A stretch of 64,000 nucleotides of DNA from Lacihabitans sp. LS3-19. Its GTDB lineage: Bacteria; Bacteroidota; Bacteroidia; Cytophagales; Spirosomataceae. Below the pieces are notes generated by a model. It saw only the letters and a program-made list of their open reading frames with translations. It was not told the origin of the DNA and did no database searches. Below are positions 52,761-61,275 of the stretch, piece after piece (position 1 is the first letter of the stretch; each line of letters opens with the position of its first letter). The stretch lies in the NCBI RefSeq assembly GCF_024343575.1, contig NZ_RJUA01000120.1, forward strand, positions 1 to 64,000, read 5' to 3'. The position numbers and the translations under genes were made by a program.

Positions 52761-53946
52761 ATCCCAAAACCACACTTTCTACAAAAGCAATTTCCTCTTC
52801 GGAAATATTCAATGGTGGTGATATCCTCATGGCATTATCACAGTACAAAAACCAATCGGTAATCAATCCTTTTTCGATAAAACCATCAATTGTAGTTTTC
52901 AATATCTCAAAATTCTCGAACTGAGCAGCTAACATTAAGCCTTTTCCTCTTACTGATTTCACCAAAGGATGTTTTTCGAATATTTTCTTGATTTGTTTTC
53001 CTTTAACTTCAATTGATACTAAATCTATTTCGTCCCTGATAATTTCTAAAGTGGCTAATGACGCGGCACAACTCACTGGATGACCTCCAAATGTAGTAAT
53101 ATGACCTAGAATTGGATTTTCCTTAAACACTGCCATAATATGCTGAGGAGCCATAAATGCACCTATAGGCATTCCGCCTCCCATGCCTTTTGCTGAGAGC
53201 ATAATATCTGGTAAAAATCCAAAATGTTCGGCAGCCCAAAATTTCCCAGTTCGACCAAAACCCGTTTGTATTTCATCAAAAATCAGAAGAGTACCGTGTT
53301 CCTGACATCTTTGTGCTAATTTTTGGATAAAGTCTAAGTTTGTTTCTAAAATTCCACTTTCGGCACCAATGGGTTCTATGATAACTGCGGCAGTATTTTT
53401 ATTGACTTTAATTATGTCATTCAGATTGTTTCTCTCAATTTTCTTTATGCCAGGTAATAGAGGTCTAAAACCTCTCTTAAATTGCTCCTCTCCCAAAGAA
53501 AGTGCTCCATGCGTTGAGCCATGATAAGAGTTTTTTATAGCTATAATTTCCGTTTTTCCTGTATATCTTTTTGCCAATTTTAAAGCACCTTCAACTGCCT
53601 CAGTCCCCGAATTAGTAAAATATACATTATCAATTTTTGCTCCTGAAAGTGTATTTAGTTTTGAAAATGAATCGACTAAGGCAGAGGCTAATTTCACCTG
53701 TGGGCTCTGGATGTATTCACCATAGACCATTTGATGTAAGTATGAATCTACCTGGTTTTTTATGGCAGCTACGACTTTTGGATGGCGATGACCTACATTG
53801 CTCACTGATATACCAGAAATCAAATCCAAATATGGCTTCTGATGTTTATCAAACAAAAAACTTCCTTCGGCATAGGTAAATTCTAATGCCAGCGGACTAT
53901 CAGAGGTTTGGGCAAGGTTTTGAAGAAAAAGTTGTCTATTATCCAC
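52759..53946 (-). CDS. Class III PLP-dependent aminotransferase (acetylornithine/GABA type)
   Basis: The 395-residue protein has the class III fold: LDLISGISVSNVGHRHPKVV, YFTNSGTEAVEGALKLAKRYTG, SYHGSTHGALSLG, LIFDEIQTGFGRTGKFWA and the PLP Lys in LSAKGMGGGMPIGAF. HITTFGGHPVSCAASLATLE supplies the last PLP contacts. These enzymes move amino groups to or from omega-amino acids such as acetylornithine, GABA or beta-alanine. It is the last gene (6-bp gap) of a six-gene operon with two ATP-grasp-type proteins, a GCS2-type ligase, a GATase-like protein and an esterase, so it may supply or process an amine substrate for that pathway. Confidence 0.92.
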   Translation of the reverse strand: MDNRQLFLQNLAQTSDSPLALEFTYAEGSFLFDKHQKPYLDLISGISVSNVGHRHPKVVAAIKNQVDSYLHQMVYGEYIQSPQVKLASALVDSFSKLNTLSGAKIDNVYFTNSGTEAVEGALKLAKRYTGKTEIIAIKNSYHGSTHGALSLGEEQFKRGFRPLLPGIKKIERNNLNDIIKVNKNTAAVIIEPIGAESGILETNLDFIQKLAQRCQEHGTLLIFDEIQTGFGRTGKFWAAEHFGFLPDIMLSAKGMGGGMPIGAFMAPQHIMAVFKENPILGHITTFGGHPVSCAASLATLEIIRDEIDLVSIEVKGKQIKKIFEKHPLVKSVRGKGLMLAAQFENFEILKTTIDGFIEKGLITDWFLYCDNAMRISPPLNISEEEIAFVESVVLG

Positions 53947-53952
53947 TGATTA

Positions 53953-55152
53953 TTAGTTTGTTTCGAAAAATGCACAACTGCCACCTACCCAATCGAAGTT
54001 CTTGTTAAAATCCACACCTATCATTTTTCCACGACTTAGTCTAGCCAAATTAGTCATTAATTTAGGATAACTTGCATTTTCTGGCCAAATATAAAGCATC
54101 CTTATTTCGCATTTTATTTTTTCTCCGTTAATATCTTTTATACAAGGATTATATTCGATTTTCTTTTGCAATAAGAAATTTTCGGGATCTTTTATTTCTT
54201 CCAAATCTTTTTTAGTAACATCAATTTTAACCCCAGTTCCCGCAAAAGAAAAAAGTGGTTTCAAAACGTAATTTTCTAAATCCTCTGGAATTTCTTTCAA
54301 ATCTGAAAGATATGAGGATTCTGGAATATACTTCGACTTAAAAAGTGGGAGACTAAACTTAGAAACTCGATAGAACCAGTTTGGATGTGAAACCCAAGTA
54401 GCACTATGTTCTGCTTTTAAGTCAAAGTTTAATTTTAAATCTGGATAATTTCTATCCAAATCATCAAATATCAATCTATTAAAGATTCTTTCAATCCCAA
54501 TTTTCTTCCCATCAGCTTCATAATACAAATCCTTACCTGATTTTTTTATATTGCTTACACAAACTGCATCTATTCCCCAAAATTTCTTTGAAATTGCAAA
54601 GTCCAGTCTTGTTTTCTGTTTTTCAGGAGCTACTTCTAACAATACAACGTTTTTCGGATGAGAGTCTTCTAACAAGAAATTTTGCATTTCTTGCATATAT
54701 GTCATAGTATTAAGCCTGTTAAAAAACTCACTGAACCCTTTCTGAACATCAAAATGTTTCTTGTATTTGCTTGCTAAATAAGATTGATACGCAAATAGAG
54801 ACGGAAATCCCTGTAGTTCAATCAATTGTGGCTCATACTCTCCGTCTTGGTTTTCTGTAACTGCAAAATCTATAGCCAGGCAATTAGGTCTTTTGTTTTC
54901 ATTGGGAATCAAATGATTATTTGGAATAGCCCTTTGTGTTTTTTCTAAAAAATCTTCCTTTCTAATTACATCAATAATGCCATTACACGCATCTAATATT
55001 TTAATTTTCAGCTCTTTATTAACAAAAATAGGCGATTCTGCAACTCTAAAATCAAGTGCGAAAGGAAAATCTTTCTCAATATCAGCTAAAAGGTTTCGAT
55101 ATTTTTCTTCAGAAAACGAAGTATTAAAATATTCTCTAGGTTCGGTTACCAT
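53953..55152 (-). CDS. ATP-grasp-like ligase of unknown specificity
   Basis: The 399-residue protein is not a named enzyme to me. The C-terminal third looks like an ATP-grasp nucleotide domain: YVLKPLFSFAGTGVKIDVT (Lys and Gly-rich phosphate loop), LLQKKIEYNP, IKCEIRMLYIW and RLSRGKMIGVDFNKNFDW. N-terminal motifs CLAIDFAVTENQDGEYEPQL and LIELQGFPSLFAYQSYL are conserved-looking. It would form an amide or thioester bond using ATP. Gene spacing is 4 bp from the GATase-like gene upstream and 6 bp from the aminotransferase downstream, so co-function is likely. Confidence 0.7.
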   Translation of the reverse strand: MVTEPREYFNTSFSEEKYRNLLADIEKDFPFALDFRVAESPIFVNKELKIKILDACNGIIDVIRKEDFLEKTQRAIPNNHLIPNENKRPNCLAIDFAVTENQDGEYEPQLIELQGFPSLFAYQSYLASKYKKHFDVQKGFSEFFNRLNTMTYMQEMQNFLLEDSHPKNVVLLEVAPEKQKTRLDFAISKKFWGIDAVCVSNIKKSGKDLYYEADGKKIGIERIFNRLIFDDLDRNYPDLKLNFDLKAEHSATWVSHPNWFYRVSKFSLPLFKSKYIPESSYLSDLKEIPEDLENYVLKPLFSFAGTGVKIDVTKKDLEEIKDPENFLLQKKIEYNPCIKDINGEKIKCEIRMLYIWPENASYPKLMTNLARLSRGKMIGVDFNKNFDWVGGSCAFFETN

Positions 55153-55156
55153 CTTT

Positions 55157-55987
55157 TTATTTGTTAATTAAAGCGAATTTTCCTTGGAAGGCATGTTCCA
55201 GAAAATTTGGCAATACTACTGATTCTGTAAGCATTATCTTGTCTGGATCTTCAAGATGCTTAATCATGTTACGGTATTTTAACTCACCATAACTTGCTAT
55301 AACAGCATTTCGTTTTTCTTCAGTTTTAAAATATCGGTGCATTCCTTCTGCGTCAGCTTCAGGGTGAAACTGCGTCCCAATTATTTCCGGCGTAAATCTT
55401 ATGGCCATTATTGCCCTTTCTAAAGGAATATGGGGGCGATATTTTTCAATACAAAGTATTTTTGCTCCTGAAGCTTTTATTTTTTTCTTATCTGGCATAA
55501 TCGCTTGATAGTCACGAGAATCTACTGCCCAAAAAGGTTCATCAAGTCCAAAGAATACACTCTCATGCATTGCTGGCTCTAATTTATGGATTGGCATTAC
55601 GCCAAATGAGGTAGATTTTCGTTTATTAATTACGCCAAATTCAAAATACTGAAAAAGCAACTGAAACGAGTGGCAAATCGCAAAAAGCGGCTTTTTGATT
55701 TCATTCTTCTTATTGTAATTTATTAATTCATTAATAAAGCCAAAATAGTTTTTCTCCCAATCATGGCCTTCAATCAATGGACTTCCAGGGCCACCAGTAG
55801 AAATATACGCATCAAATTTTTCTAGTACTGGTAATTCTTGGCCTTTTCTAATATTAAAAATAGAATAATTGCTTTCAATTATTCCTTTTGAAATTAAAAA
55901 CTGCTGAACAATACTCTTAATACAACGCATACCTTCATTGGGCACATCATCGTATAAATCTAATATCGCTATTCTAAATTCTAACAT
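55157..55987 (-). CDS. Class I glutamine amidotransferase-like protein
   Basis: The 276-residue protein has a class I GATase triad: Cys105 in LFAICHSFQLLFQ, His208 and Glu210 in GTQFHPEADAEG, plus STGGPGSPLI near residue 65. The nucleophile elbow is A-I-C-H-S rather than the usual G-x-C-x-G, so it may hydrolyse gamma-glutamyl or another amide and not deliver ammonia to a synthase. The frame is open to a TTG at 56023, but the ATG at 55987 (MLEFRIAILDLYDDVPNEG) is the better start. It lies between a GCS2-type ligase and an ATP-grasp-like protein. Confidence 0.85.
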   Translation of the reverse strand: MLEFRIAILDLYDDVPNEGMRCIKSIVQQFLISKGIIESNYSIFNIRKGQELPVLEKFDAYISTGGPGSPLIEGHDWEKNYFGFINELINYNKKNEIKKPLFAICHSFQLLFQYFEFGVINKRKSTSFGVMPIHKLEPAMHESVFFGLDEPFWAVDSRDYQAIMPDKKKIKASGAKILCIEKYRPHIPLERAIMAIRFTPEIIGTQFHPEADAEGMHRYFKTEEKRNAVIASYGELKYRNMIKHLEDPDKIMLTESVVLPNFLEHAFQGKFALINK

Positions 55988-56029
55988 TCTTTGGTTTGAA
56001 GATGAATTGCAAATTTCGCACAATTCTAC

Positions 56030-57127
56030 TTAAAGTCCGAATTTTGTTTCATTTACTATGTAATCTACCACAGCGTTGAAATCGTTAGTGTCTTCATACA
56101 CTTTTAGCTGTCTATCCGCACCTGTGCCATTTTTCAAGATTTCGTAGACGTAGTTTACTTCATCCATAGAGCCTAATTCCTCGGCTGTTTCTTTTATGAA
56201 ATCTAAAAGTTCATCGGCTAATTCGCGATAAGTTACTTCTTTTTCTTTTCCAAAATCTATCAAATTTGCCCCAATACCATATCTAGCGGCCCGCCATTTG
56301 TTTTCACTTACTAAGTATCTCGGATAAGGTCGAAAACTCAAGTTTTGTTGCCTTAATTTATACAATTTAGCAATTAATGCTTGCATAATGGCAGCTAAAC
56401 AAATGGTTTCGTCAACCCGCATGGGTACGTCACAAATTCTAAATTCAATAGTCGGAAAAAACGGATGTAGCCTTAAATCCCACCAAATTTTCTTTCCATT
56501 ATCTATGCAGCCAGTTTTTATTAAAAGATTCAAATAGGAATCGTATTCGGCAGCTGATTCAAAATGTTCAGGAATACCAGTTCTCGGAAATTTGTCAAAA
56601 ACTTTGGCTCTGTAACTATGAAAACCAGTATTTCGTCCACACCAAAAAGGAGAATTTACAGATAAAGCAAAAATGTGAGGCAAAAAATACCTTGCCTGAT
56701 TCATAATTTTTATAGCGTCATCTCGATCTTCAATTCCAACATGCACATGCAAGCCAAAAATTAGATTCCCTCGAGCCACATCCCGCATTTCGTCGATAAG
56801 CTTATTATATCTATCATCTTCGGTGATAAGTTGATGTTGCCAATCAGAAAATGGATGCGTTCCTGCTGCAGCAATATGCAAATTTTGCTTTGTAGCCAAA
56901 TCCAATAGCATCCGTCTCAAATAAGTGACTTCCTCTCTGGCCTCTTGAATATTATGACAGATATTAGTACCAACTTCAACCACAGCTTGATGCATTTCCT
57001 GCTTAATCCGCTCTTGAAGTATCGTTTTGCCACCTTCTACTATCTTCGACATGTGCGATTTTAGTTCTCGGGTTTCAGGGTCAATGGTCTGGAATTCTTC
57101 TTCAATTCCAAGGGTAAACAATCCCAT
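56030..57127 (-). CDS. Carboxylate-amine ligase, GCS2/YbdK family
   Basis: The 365-residue protein begins MGLFTLGIEEEFQTIDPETREL, the hallmark of YbdK-type glutamate-cysteine-ligase-like enzymes. It contains AGTHPFSDWQ, GLHVHVGIEDRDDAI, SVNSPFWCGRNTGFHSYRAKVFDKFPRTG (split across two loops), IEFRICDVPMRVDET and SENKWRAARYGIGA, all conserved active-site segments. The family couples a carboxylate, often glutamate, to an amine using ATP; the acceptor is usually unknown. One base separates it from the upstream ATP-grasp gene. In this operon it is likely one of two or three successive amide-forming steps. Confidence 0.92.
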   Translation of the reverse strand: MGLFTLGIEEEFQTIDPETRELKSHMSKIVEGGKTILQERIKQEMHQAVVEVGTNICHNIQEAREEVTYLRRMLLDLATKQNLHIAAAGTHPFSDWQHQLITEDDRYNKLIDEMRDVARGNLIFGLHVHVGIEDRDDAIKIMNQARYFLPHIFALSVNSPFWCGRNTGFHSYRAKVFDKFPRTGIPEHFESAAEYDSYLNLLIKTGCIDNGKKIWWDLRLHPFFPTIEFRICDVPMRVDETICLAAIMQALIAKLYKLRQQNLSFRPYPRYLVSENKWRAARYGIGANLIDFGKEKEVTYRELADELLDFIKETAEELGSMDEVNYVYEILKNGTGADRQLKVYEDTNDFNAVVDYIVNETKFGL

Positions 57128-57128
57128 T

Positions 57129-58136
57129 TTATTTGGTCTTTTTGGCTTTTACACTCTTTTTAACTACACTTTCTGAAGGCTTTACCGCTGAAGCATTTGA
57201 AATAAAACTACCCCAAGTACAATTATCTTGTCCCATTTTTACAGATTGAGCCTTTTCGATTGCAAAATTTGCGGCATTTTCAACAACCCATTCGAAGTTT
57301 TCTGTTCCTACAGAATTTATATCTGCATCAGGAGCAGGGTTACAGAAATCTATTGCATATGGAATTCCATCTCTTACGGCAAATTCTACTGTATTAAAAT
57401 CATATCCTAAAGCTTGGTTTAACCTTAAAACATAATCGGTAATAGTTGCCATAAGTTTTTTATGCTCTTCACCTTGGGTTTTAGGCTGGGTGGCATATCG
57501 CAAATGATGAGGATTTAGAGGTTCATAAGGCATAACATGTACATATTTGCCTCCTATACAATAGCATCTATAATAATCTGTGAAGATAATTTCTTCCTGA
57601 AGCATCATGACCAGTTGCCCTGTTTCGTTGTGCTTTTGCCATAAATCATCAGGACTGTCTACGCGATATACACTTTTCCAACCCCCACCAGAGTGCGGCT
57701 TCATGTATGCTGGAAAACCTATTCTATCAAACATATATTGCCAATCCAAAGGCATTTTTAAATTTCGAAAAGACTGATCACCTGTATCATCTGGTCTTTC
57801 TTTAGACGGCAAAAGAACAGTATGGGGTACTGGTATTCCCATTTTTACTGCTAAACAATTGTTGAAGTATTTCTCGTCAGCACTCCACCAAAAGGGGTTA
57901 TTGATGACGGCTGTACCGCATAGTGCAGCATTTTTCAAAAAAGCCCTATAAAATGGAACATCCTGCGAAATTCTGTCTATAATAACTGCATATTCAGAAG
58001 CTACACCTTGTTCGGCTTTGTCAATCAAAACTGGTTCAGCAATGATATCCCTTCCTCCAGTTTTTTGATTTACTCTATCTATAAATGCCCATGGAAAGGT
58101 GTTTTCCATACCAAAAAGTATTCCTATTTTTTTCAT
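57129..58136 (-). CDS. ATP-grasp ligase of unknown specificity
   Basis: The 335-residue protein has an ATP-grasp arrangement: an N-terminal domain (KKIGILFGMENTFPWAFIDRVN), then FPAYMKPHSGGGWKSVYRV (ATP-binding Lys and Gly loop), LQEEIIFTDYYRCYCI, and the Mg-binding end FNTVEFAVRDGIPYAIDFCNPAPDAD. It ends in a basic Lys-rich tail (KKSVKAKKTK). The closest general type is D-Ala-D-Ala/RimK-like ligases, so it should form a peptide or amide bond. It is the second gene of the six-gene operon, 6 bp after the esterase and 1 bp before the GCS2 ligase. Confidence 0.85.
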   Translation of the reverse strand: MKKIGILFGMENTFPWAFIDRVNQKTGGRDIIAEPVLIDKAEQGVASEYAVIIDRISQDVPFYRAFLKNAALCGTAVINNPFWWSADEKYFNNCLAVKMGIPVPHTVLLPSKERPDDTGDQSFRNLKMPLDWQYMFDRIGFPAYMKPHSGGGWKSVYRVDSPDDLWQKHNETGQLVMMLQEEIIFTDYYRCYCIGGKYVHVMPYEPLNPHHLRYATQPKTQGEEHKKLMATITDYVLRLNQALGYDFNTVEFAVRDGIPYAIDFCNPAPDADINSVGTENFEWVVENAANFAIEKAQSVKMGQDNCTWGSFISNASAVKPSESVVKKSVKAKKTK

Positions 58137-58142
58137 TTTTGT

Positions 58143-58856
58143 TTATTGATTAAAGATACCAGAAAGATACTCAGGAAAAGCCATGTTCCAAAGCGGCCAA
58201 TCATGGCTAGCCCATTTTTTTTCATCGTACCAATGTCCTATGCTTTTATTATTTAAAATTTGAGAAAATCTAAATGTTTCGTTTCTGCAAATATCCCAAT
58301 CCGAAGTTCCTAAAACTACTTTCAGGTGATTGTACTTCCAAGATTCCACGTTTGGAACAAAATCTACAGGATTATTAAAATATACATTGTCATCATAATA
58401 CCCTTCCATAAAACTACGGATATCATATGAACCACTCATTCCTACAACAAAAGCAGCTAAATCAGGTTTTTTAAAGGCGAAATTTATAGCATGATATGCA
58501 CCAAAACTACAGCCTGCCAAACCGATTCTATGTACACTGTTCTCTTTTTGGATTTCAGGAATTAATTCGTCTGCTAAAAATCTTGTATACAATTCATAAT
58601 TGTAGGCTCTATCATGTGGGCTGATATTTTTTCCATAAAAAGTTTCGAAGTCAATTGTCCCAATATTATAAACTTTGATTTTTCCTTCATTTATAAATCC
58701 TGAAACGCTATTCAACAGTCCCATGTCACGATTTTGATTTGCAGAGCCCATCGACGTTGGAAACATTAAAATTGGAAAACCCCAGTGACCGGTCACAAAT
58801 AAATCTAATGATCTGCCTAAAATATGTGAGTAAAAATTTACGTGGCGTTCTTGCAT
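58143..58856 (-). CDS. Alpha/beta-hydrolase, esterase D/Fes-like (first gene of ligase operon)
   Basis: The 237-residue protein is a compact esterase-family (PF00756-like) hydrolase. The nucleophile elbow is RIGLAGCSFGAYHAIN with Ser117; the acid is probably in GTSDWDICR and the histidine in WASHDWPLW near the C-terminus. There is no signal peptide, so it works in the cytoplasm, possibly cleaving an ester, thioester or amide made by the ligases. It is the promoter-proximal gene of the operon, divergent from a second esterase at 58953, with 96 bp between them. Confidence 0.88.
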   Translation of the reverse strand: MQERHVNFYSHILGRSLDLFVTGHWGFPILMFPTSMGSANQNRDMGLLNSVSGFINEGKIKVYNIGTIDFETFYGKNISPHDRAYNYELYTRFLADELIPEIQKENSVHRIGLAGCSFGAYHAINFAFKKPDLAAFVVGMSGSYDIRSFMEGYYDDNVYFNNPVDFVPNVESWKYNHLKVVLGTSDWDICRNETFRFSQILNNKSIGHWYDEKKWASHDWPLWNMAFPEYLSGIFNQ

Positions 58857-58952
58857 AGTTTGTTAAATTTGCATTTTGGATTCAAAATCAAAATTATTTT
58901 TTATTAATCAAAAGAAAGCTACAGTTTTTTTTGAATAAACTCAGTATAATAA

Positions 58953-59753
58953 TTGGACAAGCAGAAATACCATATTTTAAAAAACAATAAAATTTCGTCT
59001 GTTTTCTTGAAAAGAGACGTTGTTTATGATTTAATTATTCCAAGTTCTAGTTACTTTATAGAAAGCGTTCCAACTCTATTAATGAACGACGGTCAGGATT
59101 ATGAGCAGCTTGAATTGGAAACATTGGCAAGGAATCATTATCAAAATGGAGGAGAGGCTTTTGTCTTTGTAGGAATCCATACCAATGAAAATCGTCTCAA
59201 AGAGTATGGCACCTCCAATATCCCTGACTACAAAGGCCGAGGGAGTTTAGCCACAGCATATATGAATTTTATAGTTTCTGAATTACTCATTTCTCTCAGA
59301 AATAATTATCCAATCATAGTAAATTTTTCAAAAACAGGATTTTGTGGGTTTTCTTTAGGAGGTTTGTCGGCTATTGACATTGCATGGGAGAATCCACATT
59401 TGTTTTCAAAAGTTGGTGTTTTTAGTGGTTCATTTTGGTGGAGAGATAAAGCCTATGAAGATGGATATCAAGATGATATAGATAGAATAATGCATAACAA
59501 AATCAGAAATTCTGAACATAAAAAAGGACTGAAGTTTTGGTTTGAATGTGGCACAAATGATGAAACTGCAGATAGAAACAATAACGGAATTATTGATGCT
59601 ATAGAAGACACTTTGGATTTGATTTCTGAATTAAGAAAGAAGAATTATTCTGATGAAGATATAACTTATGTAGAGGTCAAAGGTGGCGAACATAATTTTG
59701 GAACGTGGAAAAAGGTATTTCCAAATTTCTTAGAGTGGTTTTTGAAAAATTAA
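58953..59753 (+). CDS. Alpha/beta-hydrolase, esterase-family, with EF-hand-like loop
   Basis: The 266-residue protein has the elbow GFCGFSLGGLSAIDIAWENP with Ser134 and a C-terminal histidine in VKGGEHNFGTWKKVFPNFLEWF. VPTLLMNDGQDYEQLELETL and FVFVGIHTNENRLKEYGT are typical of Fes-like esterases. An insert DRNNNGIIDAIE (residues 207-218, bases 59571-59606) has a full EF-hand calcium-loop pattern. The start is TTG at 58953, directly after an in-frame stop; the first internal Met comes after the fold has begun. It is divergent from the ligase operon and overlaps the acyl-CoA reductase 3' end by 4 bp. Likely partner of the operon. Confidence 0.85.
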   Translation: MDKQKYHILKNNKISSVFLKRDVVYDLIIPSSSYFIESVPTLLMNDGQDYEQLELETLARNHYQNGGEAFVFVGIHTNENRLKEYGTSNIPDYKGRGSLATAYMNFIVSELLISLRNNYPIIVNFSKTGFCGFSLGGLSAIDIAWENPHLFSKVGVFSGSFWWRDKAYEDGYQDDIDRIMHNKIRNSEHKKGLKFWFECGTNDETADRNNNGIIDAIEDTLDLISELRKKNYSDEDITYVEVKGGEHNFGTWKKVFPNFLEWFLKN

Positions 59754-60775
59754 ATTTTAGTTAGAAATTCAATTGTATCAATATCGTCAGCATAGTCTGC
59801 CAATCCTGGTGATTGACTTAGACCGAAACCATACGCTTTATTTATCTCTTGTAAATCCGAAACGATTACCTGGATTTGGTCTTTATGTAAGCCTAAGATT
59901 GACTTTAAGCTTTCGACATCATCATAATATTCAAAAAACAAAGTAGAAATAGGAGAGGAGAGAGCTGTATCTTCTTTTAGCAGTAAAAAACCATTGTCTA
60001 AATGCTCTACTCTATTTACCAAATAGATAGACTTCATGTAATCATAGTTATTGTTGTATTTTGAATGCATCAAAATTGTGTTCCAATATTCAACAGATTC
60101 GAAGAAAGTTGTAAAGTCATAACCACGAGGCACAAATAGCTTAGCTACATTTCTACATCCCAATCCAAAATAAGAGAAAATATCATTTCCTAGATTAGAT
60201 AATTGAATTTTGGATTCATTTCCCGATAAAATAGCAACCGAGGTTCGATTTTTTCTAATAATATGAGGTTTAGAAGCAAAGTAATAATCAAAATATCTAG
60301 AAGTGTTGTCGCTTCCTGTAGCTATAAAAGCATCAGAATCATTCAATCTATCCGCTAAGATTAAATATTTTTCGATTTCAGGATTTATCACAATCATCTC
60401 CTTTAATAAATATCTAATCAATACTTCGTCTTGTGTACTTGCTTTATAAATAGCAATATGTCCCATCAAAATCACATGAATCAAATCCTGAATTCCGACC
60501 AATGGGATATTTCCTGCAGCCACAATTCCAACTTTTTTTGGCGATTTGGGCGTGAAAATATCGGAATTATAAGATTTGACAAATTCAAGTATTTTATCAT
60601 TGTTCAAATAATGATTAATAACACTTTCAATAGACTTTATTAAATTGTCTAAAGTAAACCAACCGTTTTTAGATTTTGCATACGACAACACCGACAAAAA
60701 CTCTTCTGAAGCCTTCTTTTTATTTAATCTGTTTCCAAGCTCACTAAATAGTACTATTCTGTCTTCTAATTTCAT
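59750..60775 (-). CDS. LuxC-family acyl-CoA reductase
   Basis: The 341-residue protein resembles the acyl-CoA reductases (LuxC-like) common in Bacteroidota: KVGIVAAGNIPLVGIQDLIHVI, HIAIYKASTQDEVLIRYLL, FIATGSDNTSRYFDYYFA, IIRKNRTSVAILSGNE and SYFGLGCRNVAKLFVPRGYD with the probable nucleophile Cys207. It would reduce an acyl-CoA to an aldehyde with NADPH. The frame is open to 60805, but the ATG at 60775 (MKLEDRIVLFSELGNRL) is preferred. It faces a ferredoxin gene across a shared promoter; a -7-like TATTTTTG sits on the minus strand at 60821-60814. The physiological substrate is unknown. Confidence 0.88.
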   Translation of the reverse strand: MKLEDRIVLFSELGNRLNKKKASEEFLSVLSYAKSKNGWFTLDNLIKSIESVINHYLNNDKILEFVKSYNSDIFTPKSPKKVGIVAAGNIPLVGIQDLIHVILMGHIAIYKASTQDEVLIRYLLKEMIVINPEIEKYLILADRLNDSDAFIATGSDNTSRYFDYYFASKPHIIRKNRTSVAILSGNESKIQLSNLGNDIFSYFGLGCRNVAKLFVPRGYDFTTFFESVEYWNTILMHSKYNNNYDYMKSIYLVNRVEHLDNGFLLLKEDTALSSPISTLFFEYYDDVESLKSILGLHKDQIQVIVSDLQEINKAYGFGLSQSPGLADYADDIDTIEFLTKI

Positions 60776-60847
60776 TATTTTTATAAAAAAATACCCAATG
60801 TTCAAATTCAGAACAAAAATACAAAGGATGTAAAACTTTGAAGAATT

Positions 60848-60855
60848 ATATTTGT
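60848..60855 (+). promoter_or_regulatory. Putative -7 element for the ferredoxin gene
   Basis: TATATTTG fits TAnnTTTG and lies 31 bp before the ATG at 60886, within the longer open frame that begins at 60838, so it supports the internal start. Confidence 0.4.
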
Positions 60856-60885
60856 ATTAAGTTTAAAAACATAAGATTTTCTCAA

Positions 60886-61233
60886 ATGGCAATAATAATA
60901 ACAGACGAGTGTATAAACTGCGGAGCTTGTGAACCAGAATGTCCTAATACTGCAATTTACGAAGGTGGTATTGAGTGGACTTATGGAGGTGGAACCAAAT
61001 TGTCTGAGGTAGACTTCGGCGACGGTACCATTATTAAAGGCACCGCCAATATGAAACCTGTATCTGATGAGTTTTACTATATAGTATCTGATAAGTGCAC
61101 AGAATGTACGGGTTTTCATGAGGAACCTCAGTGTGCTGCGGTATGTCCAGTAGACTGCTGCGTACCGGACCCTGACAATGTGGAAGATTTAGAAACACTA
61201 CAAGCCAAGAAAGCCTGGCTTCACGGAGAATAA
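60886..61233 (+). CDS. 2[4Fe-4S] ferredoxin
   Basis: The 115-residue protein has the first cluster motif [12 protein letters not shown] near the N-terminus and a second, [22 protein letters not shown], separated by a ~50-residue insertion containing [18 protein letters not shown]. This spacing and the C-terminal extension match YfhL/FdxN-like ferredoxins of Bacteroidota. It carries electrons at low potential in the cytoplasm. The ATG at 60886 is chosen over the TTG at 60838. The divergent pairing with an acyl-CoA reductase gene is a recurring arrangement in this phylum, as far as I recall. Confidence 0.92.
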   Translation: MAIIITDECINCGACEPECPNTAIYEGGIEWTYGGGTKLSEVDFGDGTIIKGTANMKPVSDEFYYIVSDKCTECTGFHEEPQCAAVCPVDCCVPDPDNVEDLETLQAKKAWLHGE

Positions 61234-61240
61234 TTTTATT

Positions 61241-61275
61241 AAAACCGCAATCAAACATTGCGGTTTTTTTTTTTT
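61241..61275 (+). terminator. Intrinsic terminator after the ferredoxin gene
   Basis: An 11-bp perfect stem AAAACCGCAAT (61241-61251) / ATTGCGGTTTT (61257-61267) continues into a long T-run. Confidence 0.93.
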
